The notes under the pieces were generated by a model that worked only from the letters and a program-made list of their open reading frames with translations, was not told the origin of the DNA and searched no databases. The translations under genes were made by a program, and so were the position numbers. Shown here one piece after another: positions 54,801 to 64,000 of a DNA stretch of 64,000 nucleotides. Numbering within the stretch: the stretch's first letter is position 1; the number at the start of each line of letters is the position of its first letter. The DNA is from Membranipora membranacea (lineage: Eukaryota > Bryozoa > Gymnolaemata > Cheilostomatida > Membraniporidae): NCBI GenBank assembly GCA_914767715.1, contig OU612068.1:1674001-1738000 (forward strand), written 5' to 3'.

Positions 54801-57800
54801 CTATAGTCTGATTGTTCATAAACTTATATTTTATACTGTATAAGTTAGTATAAATCATGTCACATACATTTACGAGCGAGACCTCAGGAATAGTAAAAAA
54901 GTAAAAAGTAAGAATCGTTGAGGGTGTGAGATTAAACTCATTCTATCTAATGTGCGGATGCAGATGATCATTTTAAACATATGAATTGTTCAATAAAAAA
55001 CTGGAGAAATGATGACAACAGGGAGTTTAATATCCCAAACTCCCTGATGACAAGATATAGTTGATTCTCTGTGGAGTTGTATGCTTATTGTTCAAGAGTA
55101 GATAACTCACCTTGATTGTGACATCGCTGTGGGCTGCAGATGAGGCTACATTGATATTTAAGTTTCCTTTTCTGATAAGCTCAACTCTTGCCTGGGCTTG
55201 ATCTCTCCATGATGGATCTATCTTAATCTCAGTCATTGTGAAGGAGTCAGTGAGGAAATCCACTCCAGCAGCAGGGCCCTGGATGTAAGCCTTAATCTCT
55301 GTTACTGGCAGACCAAAATCTACATCAATCGTATATAATAATCACTTCAATGGAAAATCTAAAACCGCATCATCATGAAAATCCATGGTGAGCTCTACAT
55401 TATTGAATAAAGTAAGCTGTGATGCGCCTTATTCTGGCAGCCTCACTTGATGTACAATACATCCAGAATAAGACATATATTATCATACCTTCAATCATAT
55501 AGTCAGCAGCAAGCTCAACCCAGCCATCAGAAGGCACCACATTACTGATTGCAATTGGCTGCTTATATTTCTGTGATCCATCTGTAAAGAAAAGTTCACT
55601 GTGTATAAACATAACACAGAGCTGTTGCGACTTCTGTCATTTTATGTTAGTATTAATGATAGGGCAAATAGAGGTTTGATCTAATCAAATGAGAGCATTG
55701 CCTCAGCAACAGGACAGGCAATGGTTAGCAATCAAATAAGAAAATTACAAAATTAGGGCACTGATGAATTTAGATTTACCCTTCGATTGTCAAAAATTTG
55801 GTTCTAATTATGCAAACTAACTTTGCTTCTGTACAACTTCGTCATAACAGTGTGGTCATGGATCATCTTTTTGTCATTTCACTTCAATATATTGCTATCT
55901 GGAATGTTTGCTTACCTTGTAAAGTATATCTGAGAGTAAGCGTGAATTTCTGTCCCTGCTGGTTGGGGATGCTATTTAGTACTTTAACATGGGCTGAAAA
56001 GTAGTATGCTTTGCCCACAAGGATGTTTGGATCAGAGACCTGCAGATACTGATTCGGTCCTTGCCATGTTGCTGATCTGCAATTGCCAAAAGAAAGTAGA
56101 TTAAAGGATAAACTTTCTGAAACAAACTACAATATGCTGTAGCCACTGATAAATATTATATGGATTAGGGGAACATATCTAAGCCTGAACAAACACATGG
56201 CAATTTATGTCTGGTTGCTGGAACACATTCAAGCAGCTTGCATAACGTAAAAGCTGCCGGATTTTTAGCTGGATCCAGTCACTGTCACAAAGCTTTATAC
56301 TGATGGATTATCTCCACTAATAGCCATACTGTGTACTTTACCACTGATCCATAAATGTCATCAAAATTGAAATTTGACAGATATTTGAGTCATGACTCTA
56401 CGCATTGATGTTGGTTACCTTGCGGAGGACAGCATAGAGTTGCTTCCTCCAAAGCTATCTGTGCTAAGGCTTCCAGTACACGCCCCTCCACAAAACCAAT
56501 CACTGGTAGAGTTAAGAGGCTTCTCAAACTCTGGATTATTGAGAAGTTGAGCTCGTATCACTGACATAGTGTCGACTAAGAAATCAACTCCTATATCAGG
56601 TCCCTCAACATACAGATCCAGTCTGGTAATTGGCTTGCCAAAATCTACAGGTGTTAAAAAAAGTTTTCATGTTCCTAATTTCATTCCAGACTAGAATTGA
56701 TAATAGCTGCCGGATCAAATCTTCAATATGTTTTAACAGCACAGAACTCAACTACTTCAGGAGTTTATTTCAGAACTTGAAAGATGATTCTAAAGATCCA
56801 AATACGCAAATAGATAAAAGATGACTGCTAACTGTTACCGTAGAGGAAAATGACTGGCATAAGAGTGAAATGAAACTAGCTTACATTACATTACATTACA
56901 AGACAGCACAGATTCCTTACAATTAGACAATTAGCCAAGCAACAGCAACATTTGTCTCTGTTATTTTGATGTTTGTCCTATTATCAGCAATCACATCTGT
57001 ACCACCATTGAGTCCATTGATACCCTATGAATGTTATCACCAACAGTCACCCCAAGGTAACTTACCTTCAAACTTATATTCAGCAGCCAGATTAACCCAG
57101 CCATTGTTTGGTTTGATATCGTTGAGAATCTTTGGTTTGCGGTACTTTTTGGTTCCATCTGCAAATTGAATACATTTTAGTAATGTAAGGTAGGTATTAA
57201 CATTTATTTACCTGTTGAAAAACATTAAATGCAACAGCTAGTACTAGCATTATACATAATGAATGATGAAAAAATGGGTCTTTTTGCTCGCCACATCTCG
57301 AAGCATTGGCGACATGATATTGGATGCCTTATGGGCGATGGATGTAAACTGAATACTGCATTCCCGAGCTCAAAATTTTTCAGTCAACTTTGGGTTCATG
57401 AATGACCTCAATCGGTGAAATAGAGTCAGCATTACCTTGAAGCAGATAGAGAACGGTGAGGGTGATTTTTTGTCCTTGCTGAATTGGCGGATTACTTTGC
57501 ACAATTTTTGCAAATCCACTTATATGATAAGCTACTCCAACTGCAGCATTAACATCTAAGTTTAGCTGTTGCTTGGGGCCATTCCACTTTTTAGTTCTAT
57601 AAAAATTAAATAAATTGATTTCATTGATCAAGGATTCGAGCAGAGAAGAAAACTGATCTTCAAAAAACTTTAAAGAAAAAACGAACTAACGTGCTAACAG
57701 ATTTATGAGTCAAATAATATGAAGCTATACTTTAACTACTTCAGTATGATATTTTCTCTTTTGGCCTAATGATAATGATGCAATAGAAGTATTTATAATG

Positions 57801-58064
57801 ATGATGCAGTTACTCCACTGGGAACTGTAACTTCTTGATTACGGTAAATATCTAAATTATTATTTACCTGTTTGCTATGAGGATCGAATAGGCTCCGGCA
57901 TGGCTATCTCCATCCAGTAGAGCTGTACATCTTCCGTTACATATCCAGTCAGATGATGCTATCGGTACATCAAAACCAGGATCATCCAATATCTCTGTCT
58001 GAGAATAAGCGAGGGAGATTATTCCCATGAGAAGAATGAGCTGAGAGTATCTTAAACTGAACAT
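51805..58064 (-). CDS. Secreted GH10 glycanase (endo-1,4-beta-xylanase type) with two CBM-like modules, 742 aa
   Basis: Fourteen exons: 57868-58064, 57436-57596, 57066-57158, 56419-56644, 55916-56076, 55489-55581, 55111-55319, 54621-54722, 54190-54296, 53708-53848, 53300-53477, 52766-52998, 52472-52568 and 51805-52035 (TAG or TAA class stop at the low end); phases all agree. Signal peptide 1-21. Two beta-rich CBM4/9/22-like modules follow (about 25-175 and 185-335). The GH10 barrel (about 395-700) keeps RGHTILW, the acid/base Glu506 in HWDVNNEM and the nucleophile Glu610 in FVTELDY. All residues needed for retaining hydrolysis are present. GH10 enzymes cut beta-1,4-xylan; animal versions are known from herbivorous and detritivorous invertebrates. 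Long insect-free introns and metazoan splice sites argue against bacterial contamination. Confidence 0.92.
53661..53688. repeat. Perfect 28-bp AT-rich palindrome
   Basis: AAAAAATAGTTC-TATA-GAACTATTTTTT in a GH10-gene intron. Confidence 0.8.
53961..54020. repeat. 10-bp tandem repeat, six units
   Basis: Six imperfect copies of TACAGGTAGA/TACAGGGAAA in a GH10-gene intron. Confidence 0.85.
54531..54582. repeat. G-rich tract
   Basis: Runs of G split by single A on the plus strand (a C-rich tract on the coding strand of the GH10 gene); G-quadruplex formation is possible. Confidence 0.6.
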
Positions 58065-58114
58065 CGCTCCAGCGTTTGTGGCTCTAATGTGTTTTGCTAC
58101 AGAAGTTCAGCGCT

Positions 58115-58122
58115 GTTATATA
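58115..58122 (-). promoter_or_regulatory. TATA box of the GH10 gene
   Basis: TATATAAC on the minus strand, about 50 bp above the start codon, which leaves a short 5' UTR of roughly 20-25 bp. Confidence 0.5.
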
Positions 58123-58249
58123 TGAGACGAGGCCGGTTGTTGACGTCAAAGCATCACTCTACTTTATGCCTTCAGCTTCGCCGCCTCAATCACATTTTAC
58201 GTTGCCTTGATGTTGTCTGGTGTCGCAGTTGAAGGACAGAGACCAGCGT

Positions 58250-59340
58250 ATAAGGAGCTAATTCTCTGAAATCGAAGCCACAGGTGCAAGTCATGTTGGT
58301 AATCCTTCTTCTTAATTGCCTGAGTTCTTGATGACAATTTGATTGAAAAGCTACTCAATTGAATAGAGTAGATAGTCAGCCCCTCCCACCACTATGCCAT
58401 TCTCAGGATCTTGTGCATAATCCAATGGATAAAGCCAGTTTTTTCCTCTAATGTTTTGTACAGGCCAAAAATATGATTGCTTGAAACCTGTCATTTTCAA
58501 AACTATATATAATAATTATCTGCTGTTATTAGCTATTTACTATGGCAACCAAATAGGGGCTTATACCAAAAAGGTACAGGTAATCTTTCTACTTCTGGCA
58601 TTGAATCCACTCTTGACATATGTCTTGATATTGTTGTTGAGTTTGGAGCCATCTTACCTTTATCTGGGAAATTTTCCTTTACGTCAAACATCATTGTTTT
58701 TGACTGACCATCCAATGTAAGGTCCTATGACGTCACTGAGGGTGTGTATAATTCACAGGTATTTCCATATAATGTAGAGCCATCGATAACAAATGATGAG
58801 GTCACAATAAAGAGCATACCCATACACTGTGGTAAGGTGTCACATAACAAATATGTTATGACTTGATGAAGTTTGATCCGGTTTGCCTGCAATCAAATCT
58901 CTCCCTCCCACTGGTCATGCTGCAGGCAAAAAGGCCGGCGGCGTGACCAATGGAGGGGAAGCAACTGCGAATGCTGGTAAATGGACCAAACTTGGTCTCT
59001 AGTATGACTGAGTGGCTGTAAGCCCTGACCTATGTCTGCCTGGTTTAGCTCGCTCATCTTACCATAATATATATAAATATAGTTTTAATTGTATCCCGAA
59101 GCAATTTTCAGCGTAAAATCCAAAATTGTATAAACTCATGTAAGGCTGTTTTGCAAAACCAAAATCCAGATGAGCGATATCAACTGCACGGCCACGCCCA
59201 TCGCCTTTTTATTCCTGCCTTTATCCAGGTTCATTATATGAATGGTACTGTAACAAAGAAATACCAAGGATATGTCACTATAGTTTCTTCTTTTTTATGC
59301 GTTTTTTGGTGTTTTGGCACTAAATGTAAGACATTTTCCC
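58250..59340. repeat. Direct duplication, copy 1
   Basis: Matches 62860-64000 in the same direction with many small differences. Shared blocks include TACTATGGCAACCAAA, GGGGCTTATA, TGGACCAAACTTGGTCTCTA and GGCTGTAAGCCCTGA. No coding content seen. Confidence 0.75.
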
Positions 59341-59466
59341 CAAAATGATTTAGATTGCCAAATAAAGTATTAAAAAAAATCTCTGCTGGCATTATGATGT
59401 GGTGCTTCAGGATGTGTTGATTGAAGTCTCATATTTGTACAAGATCCTAATTATGTTCAGGAGTTG

Positions 59467-60572
59467 GCCGGCTACCGTGGCCTATAACTGCCAGAGCATG
59501 AAGTGAAAACACACATTGACCCGCTACAAATTGAGACATTTACCCGCTACAAATCAGTTTTTACAAAATGACCCGCCGCAAATTAAAACATTGACCCGCC
59601 GCAAATCCATTTCTGCAATATACCCTGCCACAAATCAGTTTTTGCAAAATTGTGGCCTATAACTGCCATTTACCCGCCGCAAATCCATTCCTGCAAAATA
59701 CCCCACCACAAATCAGTTTTTGCAAAATACCCTGCCGCAAATTCAGAGATTTACCCGCCACAAATCGTTTTCTGCAAAATACCCCGCCGCAAATTCAGAG
59801 ATTTACCTGCCACAAATCAAGTTTTGCAAAATAACCCGCTGCAAATTCACACGTTGACCTGCTGCAAATAAGATTTTTTACAAAATGACCTGCTACAAAT
59901 CAGTTTTGCAAAATGACCTGCTACAAATTCAGGCATTGACCTGCTACAATTCAGTTTTTGAAAATAACCTGCTGCAAATTTGCTGATTAACCTGTGGCAA
60001 ATGGAGGAAAGACCATTTGTTTTAACCGATGTATTACCATATACCGTATAGGCAACAGGCAAGAGATTGTCTTGGATTTGTACTGAAATGGATTTGCGGC
60101 GGGTAAATGTCTCAATTTGCAGCGGGTCATTTTGTTAAAATCGGATTTGCGGCGGGTAAATGTCTCGATTTGCAGCAATGTATTTTGCTAGAACTGATTT
60201 GCAGCAGGTGAATGCCCGAATTTGCAGCAGGGTATTTTGCTAGAACTGATTTGCGGCAGGTGAATGTCTGAATTTGCAGCAGGGTATTTTGCTAGATCTG
60301 ATTTGCAGAAGGTCAATCTCTGAATTTGCAGCAGGGTATTTTGCAAAAACCGATTTGCAGCGGGTCAATCTCTGAATTTGCGGCGGGGTATTTTGCAGAA
60401 AACGATTTGTGGCAGGTAAATCTCTGAATTTGCGCGGGGTATTTTGCAAAAACCGATTTGTGGTGGGGTATTTTGCAGAAATTGATTTGCGGCGGGTAAA
60501 TGTCTCAATTTGTAGCGGGTCAATGTGTGTTTTCACTTCATGCTCTGGCAGTTATAGGCCACGGTAGCCGGC
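59467..60572. mobile_element. 1.1-kb foldback element
   Basis: The outer ~80 bp at each end are near-perfect inverted copies, starting GCCGGCTACCGTGGCCTATA at left. Inside, each half is a tandem array of about 27-35-bp units of the type ACCCGCCGCAAAT ... TGCAAAATA, and the second half carries the units inverted (GATTTGCGGCGGGTAAAT). The centre (about 59980-60070) is single-copy. No coding capacity is needed for the open frames seen; they follow from the repeat. This is the build of foldback transposons. Confidence 0.85.
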
Positions 60573-62859
60573 TGATTGAAAGAGAAATGATCTACATCAG
60601 GTACGGTTATGACAGGAATTTAATTCTGTCCATGATCCCTGATTACTTAAGTGCAAAGTGATATTTTTGGAACCACTAGATTCTAATCTTTCAAAGTAAC
60701 AGAGTTAATTGGCAAACAAACACATAATACGCAGATTGTGATAAGACCATAAACATATTTGTTTATGTTTATGGATAAGACACATAAACAATGATCAGTT
60801 CCATTTTGTTAGATTATGTCAAGGTGTAACCAGGTACTGTATAACCAGGCACTCCGTGTCCTCCTCGTTGCTTGCAGAGATTTCCTGTACCCATCTATTT
60901 TGCACTGAACCTGCAAAGTGTGCTTTTACTCCTGGTAACTCAACCACAGAAGAGTAGGGAGTCCATCTGCCAAATTTAATTTAACCATAAACATATAAAT
61001 GCTTTTTGAAATGTTTATGGATTAAACATAAAAGACAAGACTTGGTGGGAAACTTTTTATATCATATTTTATACCTACATATTGGCCATTGGGACCTGAT
61101 TTGTTGGCAGCCTTGACATTTAAACAATCCAAACGATGCATGAAAGTAAACTACAGTGCAGACTCGATCAGATTGTAATATATAACAGTCCTAGTGCGTG
61201 AAGGAATAGAGTCAGGTGATGTTAGCCTTATCTCGAAGCCTCCCTTTTTGGTAAAAAAGGGATCCTCCGATAGAAGGCTAAGTTTTTAAAGCTGTTCATG
61301 AAGAATAATATTTTGACATTCTATAAACCTAGCTGAGTTCTACGTGCAGTACTGGCTATTCCTTATATCATCACAAGCTAGTCCGGGCAGGCTGTCGGCG
61401 GTGGGTGCCCAGGCTAATCACATGCTTTCATGTAGATCTTTATTAATTACCTAGCAATATATGTGTAGGACAGCAGTTACCTTGATCGCAATCGGTATTA
61501 TAACAATATATGAAGGATGGGTGTCTCTTAATAAGGAGTGAGGCATTCGAGCCAAACTTAATACATATAGTATAGTAAGTATATGGGTATATCAGATAGG
61601 AAAAATCTCCTCAAACCTCAAGCAGTGAACACTATTGGTAGGAGATTTGTGATAGGACTCGACCATCCCATGAAGCCTATGAAAGATTGTCCTATTTTTG
61701 CCTAAAAATATATGTTGAAACTGTGTTATAAGAGCTTGTGAAGTCGCTAAATTCGACATTTATGATAACCTGTTTTATTCACGATACAGATTTTTGTTTG
61801 TATGAATCCTATAAACTTGGAATACACACAACTCATGCTTCCGAAGCAAAGCAAACTGAGCCCAGAGGCAATGATTGTAATGTATACTGGCTATTAGCGG
61901 CTATCACCCGATTTTTTCCAAGAAAACCCAATTTTGCAACATACCTCCCAAAAAGCCAAAATTTATTTGAATTCCCGGAATCCTCACTGAAAAAAAATGA
62001 TATTTTATAATTATTAGGCCCCTTAGGATGTATGAAGCATCAATAGGGGAAACTGACGTCAAATTTAGTATCTAAAATCTGGTCCCAACTCGCATGTAGG
62101 GAAGCTTACTGCAACTTGCAGGCCGAAGCCTGCAGGAGTTTTGTTATATGATTCTTGGTCCAGATCTGAGGACGTTTACAAGGACATTCAGGGGAGATAA
62201 CTACCCTAGAAATGATCGTTTTTACCTTTGTCAAAATGAGAGCAGGGAGGGTGAGATGATGATGAGAGGAAAGGAGGAAAGCAGTACACTAAAGTGATGC
62301 ATATATATCCTTACTCTGTAATACTATCCTGATTGACTCAGGGATGGAGAGAGGATTTTTTGAATTGAGAATTGTAAAATATTTTATACCCTAAAACTTT
62401 TTGTCCAGACATGGAAAAATCTGATGTCCAATGGCCATGTACTGATACAAATTGTAATCGCAGTCAAAACCTTGCTGTGGTTAAGCCTTAGGATTGGACT
62501 TGAACTTAGGGTTGAAGTTGGAGGAGTTTGGCGGTCTTTGAAAAGTAAAATTACGGCGTATGCTATATGAGAGGAACGCCCCTTCCAATAATGTTTACAT
62601 GGATAAATATTGGGACGTATACCAGTTTTTGCACACTGTCAATTTTGTATAAAAATATGATTACAGATTGAAATCCCCAAAATGCTGATCTCTCTTTTCT
62701 AGAAGATTGACTGAAAGACCATGATCCTAGCAGTTGAAGTATGAACTTCATTCTTTGTTTTCTAAAAACAGCCAAAATTTATATAAGATTCCAATAAGTG
62801 TAATATACCTAATTAAATTGAAATTGAAGACATTGGTATGAGCATGATATGAACACAGG
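60573..62859. other. Intergenic, no gene seen
   Basis: Between the foldback element and the second duplication copy. Short inverted ATAAACATA/TATGTTTAT pairs at 60.75 and 60.98 kb and a half-copy of the CAGAGTAAGGATATAT repeat at 62.31 kb are all I found. Confidence 0.45.
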
Positions 62860-64000
62860 TTCAAGTACACATGTTGGTAATCCCTCCTATTATTTGCCTG
62901 TGTTCTTTACGAAAAAGAAAGCCCCACCTGCCCGCCCCCTACGCACTCTTTAATTTTTTGCATAATTCAACTGGTATGACACCTATTTTTCACCTAATGT
63001 TTTGTACAGGCCAAGAATAAAGCCTATCATTTTCATAATAATATATATTATCTGTTGTTATGGACCATATACTATGGCAACCAAACAGGGGCTTATATCT
63101 TTTAAATTCTGGTATTAACTCTGACATGAAAGCGACACCAGCTCTTTACATAATGTAATAATATTGCTGGTGAGGGATGGAGCCATCTGAGAGTGAATGG
63201 CGTCAAACATCAATGACCTCCCAGGATGACAGTAATAATCCAAACAACACATTAAACGCAGTCTCGTGTAATAGCATGTTTTTGACTGAGCCTTGGATCT
63301 CATGTCGTCACTGTGGGCGGGTATTATCACCGAGTATTTATTTTTAATACTTTATTGGCATAATTTTCATTCTCAAGAATGTTTTGCAATGTTAGCCATC
63401 AAAAGAAAAAGAAAAAATATATATTAATACTAGATTGATAGGAAAACTATTATCATGTTATCTGAGAAAAATAATGTTTGGAAGAATGAATTTTGAATAA
63501 ACTGACGGCCGTAATGGCACGCAAAATTGAAGGTAAGTTGAGTATGATGACAATGATGAGGGCACAGTGATGAACATACCCTTACACGGCGGTAAGTGTC
63601 ACAAAACAAATTTATTACGGATAGATCAAACTTGATCAAGTTTGCCTGCATTTCAGTTGCTCCCCTTCCACTGGACATACCGCAGCATGAACAGTGAAGG
63701 AGAAACAACTCCAAATGCTAGCAAGTGGACCAAACTTGGTCTCTACTCTATATTATGACAGAATGGCTGTAAGCCCTGAAATATGTCTGCCTCATTTAGC
63801 CGGATATTTAAAGATACAAATCAACTCTGATTCACCGATACATATAAATATAGCCCAAATTGTATCGCAAAAAAGGTTTCAGCATAAAAACCAAAATTTT
63901 ATAAACTTTAAGTTTGGTGTTTTGTTTTTACAAAAAGTCAGAAGTCGATCTCAACTGCAGCCAAAACCACCACCTTTTTAATCCCTCCTCTATCCAGGTT
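62860..64000. repeat. Direct duplication, copy 2, runs off the window
   Basis: Second copy of the 58.25-kb segment. The likeness continues to the last base (TATCCAGGTT, as at 59223-59233), so the full unit extends outside. Confidence 0.75.

Noticed and set aside
51805..58064. Bacterial contamination or recent transfer as the source of the GH10 gene
   Set aside because: Fourteen exons, GT-AG introns, intron repeats like the rest of the window and known animal homologs make it a native gene; an ancient transfer cannot be judged here.
59650..60536. Several 60-98-codon frames with PPQI/AANS repeats
   Set aside because: Products of the foldback element's tandem units, open by unit length only.

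Overview
The window is nuclear DNA of an invertebrate animal. Every protein-coding gene is split by short GT-AG introns (roughly 100-900 bp), the DNA is AT-rich, and the families are metazoan: tetraspanin, a BMI1-type Polycomb RING protein, FAM81, TMEM263, Ly6/uPAR three-finger proteins and a CBM-bearing GH10 glycanase of the kind known from several marine invertebrates. I cannot fix the phylum from the sequence. All gene models are my own exon joins, checked for splice dinucleotides and codon phase.

Layout. 0.1-3.8 kb: 3' part of a FAM81 coiled-coil gene (+). 5.0-8.4 kb: complete six-exon tetraspanin (-). 8.9-13.5 kb: complete nine-exon mitochondrial ATP synthase alpha gene (+); four of its introns each hold one copy of a ~130-nt element that looks like a structured, H/ACA-like RNA. 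13.5-18.2 kb: repeats, a tRNA-derived SINE and a possible decayed gene. 18.2-24.9 kb: a spliced gene with a TATA promoter whose big last exon carries an 18-unit peptide repeat and runs into a MULE-type DDE transposase reading frame. 24.5-27.4 kb: mini foldback elements. 27.5-30.5 kb: BMI1/PCGF4-type gene (+), convergent with a small TSP1-like membrane protein gene (-). 33.0-36.0 kb: two tandem Ly6/uPAR genes (+). 37.6-41.4 kb: TMEM263-like gene (-). 43.8-45.4 kb: MADF-domain protein (-). 47.6-50.6 kb: two very short genes (-) I do not recognise, one secreted. 51.8-58.1 kb: 14-exon GH10 enzyme with two CBM-like modules built from duplicated exons (-). 58.2-64.0 kb: a diverged direct duplication around a 1.1-kb foldback element.

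The genes do not form a pathway; this is an ordinary gene-rich eukaryotic stretch with many small non-autonomous repeats. The points most worth following are the repeated intronic RNA in the ATP synthase gene, with base changes that preserve pairing, and the intact two-frame MULE gene with its ATGA stop/start overlap.
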